Translations under genes and position numbers: made by a program | The notes under the pieces: model-generated | What the model was told of the DNA's origin: nothing | Databases searched by the model: none | Seen by the model: only the letters and a program-made list of their open reading frames with translations | Shown: one piece after another, positions 41,846 through 51,763 of the stretch | Position numbering within the stretch: position 1 is the first letter of the stretch | Layout: each line of letters begins with the position of its first letter | From: Deltaproteobacteria bacterium | GTDB taxonomy: Bacteria > Myxococcota > Myxococcia > Myxococcales > 40CM-4-68-19 | Direction of reading: 5' to 3' | Length of the DNA stretch: 64,000 nt | Assembly (NCBI GenBank): GCA_005879805.1 | Contig: VBKL01000065.1 | Span: 1 to 64,000 of the forward strand

Positions 41846-43594
41846 ATGGAGGTGGGGATCACGCTGCTCGAAGAGCTGAAGCGCCGGCGCGTCTTCCGGG
41901 CGCTGGTGAGCTACGGCATTGCCGCCTTCGCGGTGCTGCAGATCATCGAGCCCGTCATGCACGGCCTGCATTGGTCCGAGGCGGTGCTCTCCTACGTGGT
42001 GGCGGGTCTCGCCGGCGGCTTCCCGGTGGTCGTTGCGCTGGCCTGGATCTTCGACGTGAACTCCGGCCGCATCGAGCGGACCGCGCCCGGCTCACTTCGC
42101 GGGGCCCGCGCCGGGATGATCCTCGCCGCCATTGCTCTCCTCGCTGCCTCGCCGATGGTCGTCTGGTACTTCGTGCACCGGGCGCGCACGGCCGAATCGC
42201 CGGCCGCGACGTCGGGCGCGGCCCCGGGAGCTTCCATCGCCGTGCTCCCCCTCGTGAACCTCAGCTCCGACAAGGAGCAGGAGTACTTCTCCGACGGGCT
42301 TTCCGAGGAGCTGCTCAATCTCCTCGCCAAGGTGCCCAACCTCAGGGTCGCGGCGCGTACCTCGACCTTTGCCTTCAAGGGCAAGAACGAGGACGTGAGC
42401 ACCATCGCCCAGAAGCTGCACGTCGCCACGGTGCTCGAAGGAAGCGTGCGCAAGGCGGGGGATCAGATCCGCATCACCACCCAGCTCGTGAACGCGAGCG
42501 ATGGGTACCACCTCTGGTCGGAGACCTACGATCGGAAGGTCACCGACGTCTTCGCCGTCCAGGACGAGATCGCCGGCGCCGTCGTCTCGGCGTTGAAGCT
42601 CAAGCTCCTCCACTCGCCGACGTCGGAAGAGCGCCGCACGGTTCCCGAGGCATACACGCAGTACCTGCTCGGCACGCAGTACTTCCACCGCAACAACGTA
42701 GAAAGCTTCCGCAACGCGCTCGAGGCGTACGAGAAGGCGGTCGCGCTCGATCCCCGGTATGCACCGGCCTGGGCGGGAGTCGCCATGGCCTCGTTCTGGG
42801 TGGCCGACAACGGACCAACCGCGGCGGCGGTCGCGGCCGGCCAGGAGCGCGCGCTGGCGGCGGCGGAGAAAGCGATCGCTCTCGGTCCCGATCTGCCCGA
42901 CGGGTACCTCGCGCGCGGGTTCGTACGGGTTCCCGTCCAGTGGGAATGGGAGGGCGCCCGCGCGGATCTGCAGAAGGCGCTCGCGCTCAAGCCCGACGAT
43001 CCGGACGTCTTGCACACCTACGCGCAGATCATCTTGCGACCGATGGGCCGGCTCCCGGAGGCCATTGCCAGCCTGCGCAAGGCGGCCGATCTCGATCCGC
43101 TCAATGCACGGGTGTGGAGCAGCCTGGGCGCGTCGCTCTTCCTCGACGGCCAGTTCACCGCGGCTCGCGAGGCCCTCTACCGCTCACTCGAGGTGAGCCC
43201 CGAGCAATCGTTCACGCCCTTCTACCTGGGCACCACGTTCCTGCTCGACGGCCAGCCCGCCAAGGCGAAGGCAATCTACGCGCGCTCGACGAACGAGGTG
43301 TTCACTCTCGCCGGTGCCGCGCTCGCCGACTACGAGCTGAGCAATGCCGTCGAGTCGCAGCGAGCGCTCGACGATCTGGTAACGCGTTTCCCGCACTCGG
43401 GGGCGTACCAGATTGCCCAGGTATACGCGTGGCGTAGGGAGAACGATCGCGCCTTCCAGTGGCTAGAGCGCGCCCGCGTCCAGCGCGACGGCGGACTCGT
43501 CAACGTGAAGGTCGATCTGCTGCTGCGCAACCTGCGCGGCGATCCCCGTTTCGCCGCGATGCTCCGGCGCGTCAACCTTCCCGTCGATCCGTGA
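41846..43594 (+). CDS. Membrane-anchored TPR protein with FlgO/adenylate-cyclase-associated N-terminal domain
   Basis: ELKRRRVFRALVSYGIAAFAVLQIIEPV; SIAVLPLVNLSSDKEQEYFSDGLSEELLNLLAKVPNLRVAARTSTFAFKGKNEDVSTIAQKL; TPR repeats. Confidence 0.85.
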   Translation: MEVGITLLEELKRRRVFRALVSYGIAAFAVLQIIEPVMHGLHWSEAVLSYVVAGLAGGFPVVVALAWIFDVNSGRIERTAPGSLRGARAGMILAAIALLAASPMVVWYFVHRARTAESPAATSGAAPGASIAVLPLVNLSSDKEQEYFSDGLSEELLNLLAKVPNLRVAARTSTFAFKGKNEDVSTIAQKLHVATVLEGSVRKAGDQIRITTQLVNASDGYHLWSETYDRKVTDVFAVQDEIAGAVVSALKLKLLHSPTSEERRTVPEAYTQYLLGTQYFHRNNVESFRNALEAYEKAVALDPRYAPAWAGVAMASFWVADNGPTAAAVAAGQERALAAAEKAIALGPDLPDGYLARGFVRVPVQWEWEGARADLQKALALKPDDPDVLHTYAQIILRPMGRLPEAIASLRKAADLDPLNARVWSSLGASLFLDGQFTAAREALYRSLEVSPEQSFTPFYLGTTFLLDGQPAKAKAIYARSTNEVFTLAGAALADYELSNAVESQRALDDLVTRFPHSGAYQIAQVYAWRRENDRAFQWLERARVQRDGGLVNVKVDLLLRNLRGDPRFAAMLRRVNLPVDP

Positions 43595-43658
43595 GCGCCC
43601 GTCTGAAGAAATAGGAAGGGTCGCTCGTTCGTAGCAGCGCCCAGTCCCGGGAGGTCCC

Positions 43659-44654
43659 TTGCCGCGCATCTTCGTCGCCGCGCTCTGCTGCGCTTCGGCC
43701 GCCAGCGCGTTCACCCGGCCGCCCGACTTCGCCGTTGCTCCCGCGCAGCGCACCGAGCTCGTCGAGGGCGTGTACCAACACCTGCAGCAGTACTACGTCT
43801 TTCCCGAGCGTCTCGGCACGGCCCTTCCGGCGCTGCGCCAGAAGTGGGATTCGGAGACGTTCCGCAAGCTCGACCACGCGCACGCCCTCGTCGACCGCAT
43901 GAACGAGGATCTGAAGAACGTCTTCCACGACGGGCATCTCAGCGTGCGCCTCGCCGCAGCGCTCCCGCCCGGCTTTTTCGACGATCCGGATCATCCGGAT
44001 CCGAAGATGGTCGCCGAGGAGGAAGAGTTCGAACGGCGTACCAATTTCGGGATCGGCAAGGTCGAGGTGCTACCCGACGGCATCGGCTACCTGGAAATCA
44101 AGGGATTTGCCGGGAGGTCCAGAGGCGAGCAGCAGGCCTATGCCAAGGCAATGACGGAGCTGAAGGACTCCCGGGCTCTCGTCATCGATCTTCGCGGGAA
44201 TGGCGGGGGAGACGGGGACACGGTCGCGGACCTGGTCGGTTACCTCCTCGACAAGAAGACCTTGCTGCAATGGGACATCCAACGCGGCGGCAAGGAGCTC
44301 GAGCACTTCAGCGCCGAGAAGGTGGATGGCCCGCGCTACGGCGAGAAGCGGCCGGTCTACGTGCTCACGTCCAACCGGACCTTCTCCGCCGCCGAGGAGT
44401 GCGCCTACGATCTGCAGACGCAGAAGCGCGCCGTCATCGTCGGCGAGCACACCGGCGGCGGCGCGAACCACAACCGCTTCTTCCGCATCGCCAAGGACTT
44501 CGCCGTCTCCATTCCCTACATGACGACGAAGAACGCGGTCACGGGAAAGAACTGGGAAGGGACTGGCGTGCAGCCGGACGTCGCGGCGCTGCAGATCAAT
44601 GCGTTGGATGCCGCGCGGCGGCTCGCGGCGGAAAAGCTCGCCGCCAGCAAATGA
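43659..44654 (+). CDS. S41 family peptidase
   Basis: GIGYLEIKGFA...DSRALVIDLRGNGGGDGDTVADLVGYLLD...YVLTSNRTFSAAEECAYDLQTQKRAVIVGEHTGGGAN. Confidence 0.9.
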   Translation: MPRIFVAALCCASAASAFTRPPDFAVAPAQRTELVEGVYQHLQQYYVFPERLGTALPALRQKWDSETFRKLDHAHALVDRMNEDLKNVFHDGHLSVRLAAALPPGFFDDPDHPDPKMVAEEEEFERRTNFGIGKVEVLPDGIGYLEIKGFAGRSRGEQQAYAKAMTELKDSRALVIDLRGNGGGDGDTVADLVGYLLDKKTLLQWDIQRGGKELEHFSAEKVDGPRYGEKRPVYVLTSNRTFSAAEECAYDLQTQKRAVIVGEHTGGGANHNRFFRIAKDFAVSIPYMTTKNAVTGKNWEGTGVQPDVAALQINALDAARRLAAEKLAASK

Positions 44655-46448
44655 TCACTTCCTCTTGGGGACGTACAGATCGGTAATCGTCCCCTCGTAC
44701 GCCTCGGCCGAGAAGGCCACCGTCTCCGAAAGCGTCGGATGCGGGTGGATGGTCTTGCCGATGTCGACGGCATCCGCGCCCATCTCGATGGCGAGTGCGA
44801 CCTCCGCGATGAGGTCGCCCGCGTTGGTGCCGACGATCCCGCCGCCGATGATCCGGTGCGTCTCCTCGTCGAAGAGGAGCTTGGTCATGCCTTCGTCGCG
44901 GCCGAGGGAAAGCGAGCGGCCCGAGGCAGCCCAGGGGAAGGTTCCCTTGCCGTACTTGGTGCCCTTCGCCTTGGCTTCCTCCTCGGTGACTCCGACCCAG
45001 GCCACCTCGGGATCGGTGTACGCGACCGAGGGAATCACTCGCGCGTCGAAGTAGGACTTCATCCCGCTCGCGGCCTCCGCCGCCACGTGCCCTTCGTGCA
45101 CGGCCTTGTGCGCGAGCATCGGCTGTCCGACCACGTCGCCGATGGCGAAGATGTGCGAGACGTTGGTGCGGAGCTGGTTGTCGGCCGGGATGAAACCTTG
45201 CTCGGTGACGGTTACGCCCGCCTTCTCCGCGGCCACCATCTTTCCGTTGGGTGCGCGGCCCACGGCGACGAGGACGCGATCGTAGGTCTGCGGCTCGGCC
45301 GGCGCGTTCTTGCCTTCGAACCAGACGTGCACGCCGTCCTTGGCCGCCTCGGCGCGCACGACTTTCGTTTGCAGGAGGATCTTCTCGTACCGCTTCCCGA
45401 CGCGCCGCGCGAGCGGGCGGACGAGATCCGGATCGGCGCCGGTCATGAGCTGCGGCAAGAGCTCGACCACGGTGATCCGCGTCCCGAGCGATGCGTACAC
45501 CTGCGCCATCTCCATCCCGATGATCCCGCCGCCGATGACCAGCATCTTTGCGGGCACGCCTTGCAACTCGAGCGCACCGGTGGAGTCGATGATGCGCGGA
45601 TCGGGTGGAAGGAACGGCAGCTTCACCGCGCGTGAACCCACCGCGATGATGCAATGATCGAAGCGGACCACCTGCTTCTTGTCACCGGCGGTCACCTCGA
45701 CGTGGTGCGGATCGAGGAACTGCGCGACGCCATTGACCACCGTGACCTTGCGCTGCTTGGCGAGTTGCACGAGGCCAGAGGTGAGCTTCTTGACGACGGT
45801 CTCCTTCCAGCCGCGCAGCTTGTCGGTGTCGAGACCGGGCTTGCCGTACGTCACGCCGAAGTGACCGACCTCCTCGACCTCGTCCATGACGCGGGCGACG
45901 TGGAGGAGCGCCTTGGAAGGGATGCAGCCGACGTTGAGGCAGACGCCGCCGAGCGACTGATACCGCTCGACGAGCACGGTCTTCATGCCGAGGTCCGCCG
46001 CGCGGAACGCGGCGCTGTAACCGCCGGGACCGGACCCGATCACGAGCATCGCGCCCTCGACGTCCGCCTGGCCGCGGTACGCCGGGCCGGCGGCCGGAGC
46101 GGGCGCTGCCGGGCGCGGGGCAGCCGCGGGCGCCGGTCTGGCAACCTCTCGCGCGGGAGCCTCGGGCTTCTTCTCCGGAGCCTCCGTCTTCTTCGCCGGA
46201 GCGCCGGCTTCCGCGGTCTCCAGCACCAGGATGGAGGTTCCCTTGCTCACGCGGTCGCCGACCTTGACCTTGACTTCCTTCACCTTCCCGCTCGCCGGCG
46301 AGGGAACGTCCATGGTGGCCTTGTCGGACTCCAGCGAGACGAGAGGGTCCTCCTTCTTCACCTCGTCGCCCGGCTTGACGAACACCTGGATGACGGGGAC
46401 GTCCTTGAAATCGCCGATATCGGGGACCTGTACTTCCTGCATCGCCAT
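44655..46448 (-). CDS. lpdA: Dihydrolipoyl dehydrogenase with N-terminal lipoyl domain
   Basis: LVSLESDKATMDVPSP (lipoyl); GGVCLNVGCIPSKALLH; HPHPTLSETVAFSAEAYEG. Confidence 0.93.
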   Translation of the reverse strand: MAMQEVQVPDIGDFKDVPVIQVFVKPGDEVKKEDPLVSLESDKATMDVPSPASGKVKEVKVKVGDRVSKGTSILVLETAEAGAPAKKTEAPEKKPEAPAREVARPAPAAAPRPAAPAPAAGPAYRGQADVEGAMLVIGSGPGGYSAAFRAADLGMKTVLVERYQSLGGVCLNVGCIPSKALLHVARVMDEVEEVGHFGVTYGKPGLDTDKLRGWKETVVKKLTSGLVQLAKQRKVTVVNGVAQFLDPHHVEVTAGDKKQVVRFDHCIIAVGSRAVKLPFLPPDPRIIDSTGALELQGVPAKMLVIGGGIIGMEMAQVYASLGTRITVVELLPQLMTGADPDLVRPLARRVGKRYEKILLQTKVVRAEAAKDGVHVWFEGKNAPAEPQTYDRVLVAVGRAPNGKMVAAEKAGVTVTEQGFIPADNQLRTNVSHIFAIGDVVGQPMLAHKAVHEGHVAAEAASGMKSYFDARVIPSVAYTDPEVAWVGVTEEEAKAKGTKYGKGTFPWAASGRSLSLGRDEGMTKLLFDEETHRIIGGGIVGTNAGDLIAEVALAIEMGADAVDIGKTIHPHPTLSETVAFSAEAYEGTITDLYVPKRK

Positions 46449-46457
46449 TCTGCCCCT

Positions 46458-47873
46458 CTACAGCATCGCTCGCCGCATGTCGGCGAGCAGGGTCGTCAGG
46501 AAGGCGGTGAACCGCGCAGCTGCGGCGCCGTCGATCACGCGGTGGTCGTAGGACAGGGAGAGCGGCACCACGAGCCGGGGCGCGAACTGCTTTCCGTCCC
46601 AGACGGGCTTCTGCAGGCTCTTCGAGACTCCGAGGATGGCCACCTCCGGAGCGTTGATGATGGGCGTGAAGGCGGTCCCGCCGATGCCTCCCAGGCTGGA
46701 GATGGACATCGAACCGCCCTGCATGTCGGCCGGCGAGAGCTTTCCTTCGCGGGCCTTGCCGGCGAGCGACGCTGTCTCCTGCGCGATCTCCAGGACGCCT
46801 TTCCTGTCGGCATCGCGGATCACCGGCACGACGAGCCCGTTGGGTGTGTCGGCGGCGAAGCCGATGTGGAAGTACTTCTTGAGGACCAGGTTGTCGCCCT
46901 CGAGGGACGCGTTGAACTCGGGGTATTTCTTCAAGGCCGCAACGCACGCCTTGATGAGGAAGGCGAGCAGCGTCACCTTGATCCCCGCCTTCTCGTTCTC
47001 CTTGTTGAGCTGGACGCGCAGCGCCTCGAGATCGGTGATGTCCGCCTCGTCGAACTGCGTGACGTGCGGAATCATCACCCAGTTGCGAGCGAGATTCGCG
47101 CCCGCGATCTTCTTGATGCGCGAGAGCGGCTTGGTCTCCACCTGCCCGAACTTGGCGAAATCGACCCGCGGCCAGGGCAGGAGGTTCAGCCCTCCACCCG
47201 TGGCCGGCGCCGCCGGCGTCCCGGTCGAGAGCGCCTGCTTCACGAACCCCTGGACGTCCTCCTGGAGGATCCGCTCTTTGGGCCCCGAGCCCTTGACCAC
47301 GGAAAGATCGACGCCCAGCTCCCGCGCGAACTTCCGCACCGAGGGCGAGGCGTGGGCCTTCTTGAAGGCTTCGGTCTCGATCGGTTGCGCCGCGGGCTGG
47401 GCGGCCGCGTCCGTTTTGGAAGCGGGCTGCGTCTCGCGTGGGCGGTCTTCTGGCGGGGGCCGCTTCTCTTCGGGAGCGGGAGCGGGAGCGGGAGCGCGGG
47501 CCGGAGCCGAGGCCGGGGCTTGTGCGCGCTCGCCGCCACGAGCTTCCGCGGCGGGCGGTTTCGCGGCGGGCGCGGCGCTCTGCGCGGAAGCCGCGGACTG
47601 CCCGTTGCCGCCCGACGGCGCCGCCTTGGCGTCCCCCGCGGCGTCGAGCACCAGGATCACTTTCCCTTGGCTCACCCGGTCGCCGACCTTCACCTTGAGG
47701 TCCTTCACCGTCCCGGCGGAGGGCGAAGGCACGTCCATCGTCGCCTTGTCGGACTCGAGAGCGATGAGCGGATCCTCCGCCTTCACCGCGTCGCCCGGTT
47801 TGACGAACACCTCGATGATCGGGACGTCCTTGAAGTCGCCGATGTCGGGGACCTTGATCTCGACCGTGCTCAT
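46458..47873 (-). CDS. aceF: Pyruvate dehydrogenase E2, dihydrolipoyllysine acetyltransferase
   Basis: Lipoyl LIALESDKATMDVPSPSAG; Ala/Pro/Glu linker; E3-binding domain; catalytic LSLSYDHRVIDGAAAARF. Confidence 0.93.
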   Translation of the reverse strand: MSTVEIKVPDIGDFKDVPIIEVFVKPGDAVKAEDPLIALESDKATMDVPSPSAGTVKDLKVKVGDRVSQGKVILVLDAAGDAKAAPSGGNGQSAASAQSAAPAAKPPAAEARGGERAQAPASAPARAPAPAPAPEEKRPPPEDRPRETQPASKTDAAAQPAAQPIETEAFKKAHASPSVRKFARELGVDLSVVKGSGPKERILQEDVQGFVKQALSTGTPAAPATGGGLNLLPWPRVDFAKFGQVETKPLSRIKKIAGANLARNWVMIPHVTQFDEADITDLEALRVQLNKENEKAGIKVTLLAFLIKACVAALKKYPEFNASLEGDNLVLKKYFHIGFAADTPNGLVVPVIRDADRKGVLEIAQETASLAGKAREGKLSPADMQGGSMSISSLGGIGGTAFTPIINAPEVAILGVSKSLQKPVWDGKQFAPRLVVPLSLSYDHRVIDGAAAARFTAFLTTLLADMRRAML

Positions 47874-47888
47874 CGCGCTCTCCGGGCC

Positions 47889-50552
47889 TCAGACGGTCCA
47901 GGGCGCCGGACGATTCGCGTCGACGCCATACTTTTCGATCGCTTCGGCGACTTTCTTTGCAGGGATCGCCCCGTCGTCCGCAAGCGCCTTCAGCGCCGCG
48001 ACGGCGACGTGGAACCGATCCACCTCGAAGAAGCTGCGCAGCTTCTCGCGGGTATCGGAGCGGCCGAATCCGTCGGTGCCGAGGACCACGTACCGCCGCG
48101 GGACATAGCCGCGGATCTGGTCGGCGAACGACCGTACGTAGTCGGTCGCGGCGACGACCGGCCCTTCCATCTCCCCGAGCAGCCGCTCGACGTACGCACG
48201 CTTCGGCGTCTCCTCCGGATGGAGCAGGTTCCAGCGGGTGGTCGCGCGCGCCTCGCGGCCAAGCTCGTTGAAGCTCGGGCAGGCCCAGAGATCGGACTCG
48301 ACGCCGAAGTCGTTCCGGAGCAGATCCGCCGCCGCGATCACCTCGCGGAAGATGGCTCCGCAACCGAGAAGCTGCACGCGGGGCGCCTTCTTGTTGCCGC
48401 CCTCGCCGCGGCGGAACAGGTACATCCCGCGCACGATTCCGTCGGGCGCGTGCTTGGGCATCGCAGGCTGCGGGTAATTCTCGTTGAGGACCGTCAGGTA
48501 GTAATAGACGTCCTGCTGCTCGGCGTACATGCGGCGCAGCCCGTCCTGGACGATGACCGCCACTTCGTAACCGAAGGTCGGGTCGTAGGAGATGCAGTTC
48601 GGGACCGTGCCCGAGAGGATGTGCGAATGCCCGTCCTCGTGCTGCAGGCCCTCGCCGTTGAGGGTGGTCCGGCCCGAGGTCCCGCCGACGAGGAATCCCC
48701 GGGAGCGCATGTCGCCCGCCGCCCAGCAGAAGTCGCCGATGCGCTGGAACCCGAACATCGAGTAGAAGACGAAGAAGGGGATCATCTGCACGCCGTGCGT
48801 GGAGTAGGCGGTCGCGGCGGCGATGAAGTCGCACATCGACCCTGCCTCGGAGATGCCCTCCTCGAGGAACTGCCCCTTCTTGTCCTCCTTGTAGAACATG
48901 AGCTGCTCGGCATCCTGCGGCGTGTACCGCTGGCCGGTGTGGCTCCAGATCCCGAGCTGCCGGAACATCCCCTCCATGCCGAAGGTCCGCGCCTCGTCCG
49001 GCACGATGGGCACGACGTACTTCCCGATGTTCTTGTCGCGGGCGAGCATCTGCAGGATCTGCACGAGCACCACGGTGGTGGAAGGCTCGCGATCCTCGGT
49101 GCTCTGGAAGAAGCGCTCGAAGGCCGACAGCTCGGGAACGACGAGAGGCTGCGCCTCGGTGCGGCGCGAGGGCAGGTAGCCGCCGAGGGCCTGCCTCCGT
49201 CCGCGCATGTACTCGAGCTCGGGCGAGCCCTTCTCGAACTCGAGATACGGGATCTCTTCCAGCGTGTCTTCGGGAACAGGGAGGTTGAACCGATCGCGGA
49301 TCTTCTTGATGGTGGTGGACGAGAGCTTCTTGATCTGGTGGGCGGTGTTCATGCCCTCGCCTTCGTCGCCCATCTGGTAGCCCTTGATGGTCTTGGCGAG
49401 GATCACCGTCGGCTGCCCCGTGTGGTTCACGGCGGCGTGGTAGGCGGCGTACACCTTGAACGGGTCGTGGCCCCCGCGATTGAGGTTCCAGATGTCCTCG
49501 TCGGAGTAGTCCTTCACCAGCTCCTTCAGCTCGGGCGTGTTGAAGAAGTGCTCGCGCACGTAGGCGCCGTCGCGGCTCTTGTAGACCTGGTACTCGCCGT
49601 CGACGGCCTCCATCATCCGCTTGCGCAGGATGCCGTTCTTGTCGCGGGCGAGGAGCGGATCCCAGTGCCGGCCCCAGATCACCTTGATCACGTTCCAGCC
49701 GGCGCCGCGGAAGGCGCCTTCCAGCTCCTGGATGATCTTCCCGTTGCCGCGCACCGGACCGTCGAGGCGCTGCAGGTTGCAGTTGACGACGAAGATGAGG
49801 TTGTCGAGCTGCTCGCGGCCGGCGAGGCTGATGCCGCCCATCGATTCGGGCTCGTCCATCTCGCCGTCGCCGCAGAACACCCAGACCTTGCGGCCTGCGG
49901 TGTCCACCAGCTCGCGGTCCTGCAGGTAGCGCATGAAGCGCGCCTGGTAGATGGCCATGAGCGGTCCGAGGCCCATCGACACCGTCGGAAACTGCCAGAA
50001 CTTCGGCATCAGCCAGGGATGCGGATACGAGGCGATCCCCTTGCCATCGACTTCCTGGCGGAAGTTGTCCAGCTGCTCCTTGGTCAGGCGTCCGAGCAGG
50101 AAGGCGCGCGCGTAGATGCCCGGGGACGAATGACCCTGGACGAAGACCAGGTCCCCGCCGTGCTGCTCGGAGGTCCCGCGCCAGAAGTGGTTGTAGCCGA
50201 CGTCGTAGAGCGTCGCGGCGGAAGCGAAGCTGGAGAGGTGGCCGCCGACGTTGGTGTGCTTGTTGGCGCGCACCACCATCGCCATCGCGTTCCACCGCGT
50301 ATAGGAGTGGATGCGCTGCTCGATGTTCAGGTCGCCGGGGAACTTGACCTGCTTCTCGAGCGGGATGGTGTTGATGTAGTCGGTCGTGGCGGAGAAGGGC
50401 AGGAGCGTTCCGGCGCGGCGCGCCTCGTCGATCAGTTTCTGGATGAGGTAGTGGGCGCGCTCGGTCCCTTCCTTCTCGAGCACGGCGTCCAAAGCATCGA
50501 GCCATTCGCGAGTTTCCTGGGGGTCGCGATCCTGTTGTTCAGTGGATGGCAT
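47889..50552 (-). CDS. aceE: Pyruvate dehydrogenase E1, homodimeric type
   Basis: GGHLSSFASAATLYDVGYNHFWRG...VFCGDGEMDEPESMGGISLAGREQLDNLIFVVNCNLQRLDGPVRGNGKIIQELE. Confidence 0.95.
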   Translation of the reverse strand: MPSTEQQDRDPQETREWLDALDAVLEKEGTERAHYLIQKLIDEARRAGTLLPFSATTDYINTIPLEKQVKFPGDLNIEQRIHSYTRWNAMAMVVRANKHTNVGGHLSSFASAATLYDVGYNHFWRGTSEQHGGDLVFVQGHSSPGIYARAFLLGRLTKEQLDNFRQEVDGKGIASYPHPWLMPKFWQFPTVSMGLGPLMAIYQARFMRYLQDRELVDTAGRKVWVFCGDGEMDEPESMGGISLAGREQLDNLIFVVNCNLQRLDGPVRGNGKIIQELEGAFRGAGWNVIKVIWGRHWDPLLARDKNGILRKRMMEAVDGEYQVYKSRDGAYVREHFFNTPELKELVKDYSDEDIWNLNRGGHDPFKVYAAYHAAVNHTGQPTVILAKTIKGYQMGDEGEGMNTAHQIKKLSSTTIKKIRDRFNLPVPEDTLEEIPYLEFEKGSPELEYMRGRRQALGGYLPSRRTEAQPLVVPELSAFERFFQSTEDREPSTTVVLVQILQMLARDKNIGKYVVPIVPDEARTFGMEGMFRQLGIWSHTGQRYTPQDAEQLMFYKEDKKGQFLEEGISEAGSMCDFIAAATAYSTHGVQMIPFFVFYSMFGFQRIGDFCWAAGDMRSRGFLVGGTSGRTTLNGEGLQHEDGHSHILSGTVPNCISYDPTFGYEVAVIVQDGLRRMYAEQQDVYYYLTVLNENYPQPAMPKHAPDGIVRGMYLFRRGEGGNKKAPRVQLLGCGAIFREVIAAADLLRNDFGVESDLWACPSFNELGREARATTRWNLLHPEETPKRAYVERLLGEMEGPVVAATDYVRSFADQIRGYVPRRYVVLGTDGFGRSDTREKLRSFFEVDRFHVAVAALKALADDGAIPAKKVAEAIEKYGVDANRPAPWTV

Positions 50553-50672
50553 GGAGACGAACCTCCTGGGGTCCCGGTTCTACTCGATCCGCGGACGTTC
50601 GGGTCGGATTGTGGCAGCCGGGCCCCGCGGGGCTTTTCACTGCCAGTGAAATACGGTAGGAAGCAGTCCCGA

Positions 50673-50927
50673 ATGGCATCGGGGATGCGGTGGTCCGTCC
50701 GCTTCGAGTGCACCTTGCCTGCCGCCCTGCTTCGTCTCCGCAACCAGATCGCAGAGCGCTTGATCGAGGTCGCCCAGGCGCTGGCCGATCTCATCCACCC
50801 GCAGAGCCCGTTCTGGACCCACGAGCAGGGTCTCGAGATGCACTTCGAGGGCTACCGGATTGGCTATCGCGTCGATCTCCCGCAGGCGCGCATCGCGGTC
50901 ACCGATGTCCGGCGGAAACCACCGTAG
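50673..50927 (+). CDS. Hypothetical protein, 84 aa
   Basis: MASGMRWSVRFECTLPAALLRLRNQIAERLIEVAQALADLIHPQSPFWTHEQGLEMHFEGYRIGYRVDLPQARIAVTDVRRKPP; plausible composition, no recognised domain. Confidence 0.4.
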   Translation: MASGMRWSVRFECTLPAALLRLRNQIAERLIEVAQALADLIHPQSPFWTHEQGLEMHFEGYRIGYRVDLPQARIAVTDVRRKPP

Positions 50928-51153
50928 GCTGCGGCCGCTCCGGGCGGCGCGTGCTCCGCTTTCGCGGTGGTTCGTCCTTGGCCTCTTGCGCCTACGTCGA
51001 GGTGGCTGGCGCGGTCGATAGCGGCTCCACTGGCGACCGCGAGGCCATTCGTGATCGCCGGTCCCCAGCGCGAGCATGCGCGTCGAGCCACTCCGCCGGG
51101 TCTCGCTCTGGCGCGGCGATGGTTGCCGCCGGTAGCCGGAAGAACACAGTTCC

Positions 51154-51244
51154 CGACGATCCCGCGCCGTGTGAAGCGCGTGGGTCGGTCCGGTGGCGTG
51201 CGTTTGCCCCGTCCCCCGCGCCGTTGCGCAGCGCGGGATCGTCG
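51154..51244. repeat. 14-bp perfect inverted repeat with 63-nt loop in noncoding DNA
   Basis: CGACGATCCCGCGC (51154-51167) and GCGCGGGATCGTCG (51231-51244). Confidence 0.6.
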
Positions 51245-51291
51245 AAGATCACGGCAGCTCGAACACGCGCGCCGAGCCGCCCGGGATTTCG

Positions 51292-51307
51292 GCTACCGCT
51301 CGGTAGC
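51292..51307 (-). terminator. Hairpin immediately after the cytochrome c stop codon
   Basis: GCTACC-GCTC-GGTAGC at the end of the xox-like operon; weak downstream U-tract. Confidence 0.35.
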
Positions 51308-51717
51308 TATTGCGACGGAAACGCCTCCCACCAGTGGAAGAAGGTCGGTTCGTTGGGCGTGCCTAGCGATGCGAGGTATGCCTCGATGTCGTCGAGCTCC
51401 TGGTCGGTCACGCGTCCCCTGAAATTGGGCATCCCCGTCGGGGTACCCTCGTGGACGACGTCGACGTCGACCTCGCGGCCGCGCAAATTGGGGCACATGC
51501 CGCCTTGGGCGATCTGTCCGTGGCAGCTGTAGCAATTCTCCCGGAGGAAGACCTTGCGTCCGTTGATCTGGGCCGGGGTCGACGCCGCAGGGCTCCTCGC
51601 AGAATCGACGTGCATCTGCCCGCCGGCCGGGTCGCCAGGCGGCTGTGCGCTGCACCCAGCCAGGAGCGCGGTCGCCAGCCCAGCAACCGCTCCGGAAAAG
51701 CTAGACACTGTTCGCAT
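51307..51717 (-). CDS. c-type cytochrome (XoxG-like by position)
   Basis: NGRKVFLRENCYSCHGQIAQGGMCPNLRG (CxxCH); lipobox LLAGCS. Confidence 0.8.
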   Translation of the reverse strand: MRTVSSFSGAVAGLATALLAGCSAQPPGDPAGGQMHVDSARSPAASTPAQINGRKVFLRENCYSCHGQIAQGGMCPNLRGREVDVDVVHEGTPTGMPNFRGRVTDQELDDIEAYLASLGTPNEPTFFHWWEAFPSQ

Positions 51718-51763
51718 ATCCGTTCTCCTCGTGTTTCGGTTTCCCAAACGTTCGTTCGCCCAG

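Noticed and set aside
47470-47530. Short GGAGCGGGAGCGGGAGCG tandem repeat
   Set aside because: Explained as the flexible Ala/Pro-rich linker of the E2 subunit.
45682-50505. 1607-aa minus-strand ORF overlapping the PDH operon in another frame
   Set aside because: Arg/Pro/Ala-rich out-of-frame shadow of aceE/aceF.
45654-50927. 1757-aa plus-strand ORF opposite aceE-aceF-lpdA
   Set aside because: Shadow ORF of a high-GC operon; the minus strand encodes clear PDH complex proteins. Only its last 84 codons (50673-50927), beyond aceE, are kept as a weak hypothetical.
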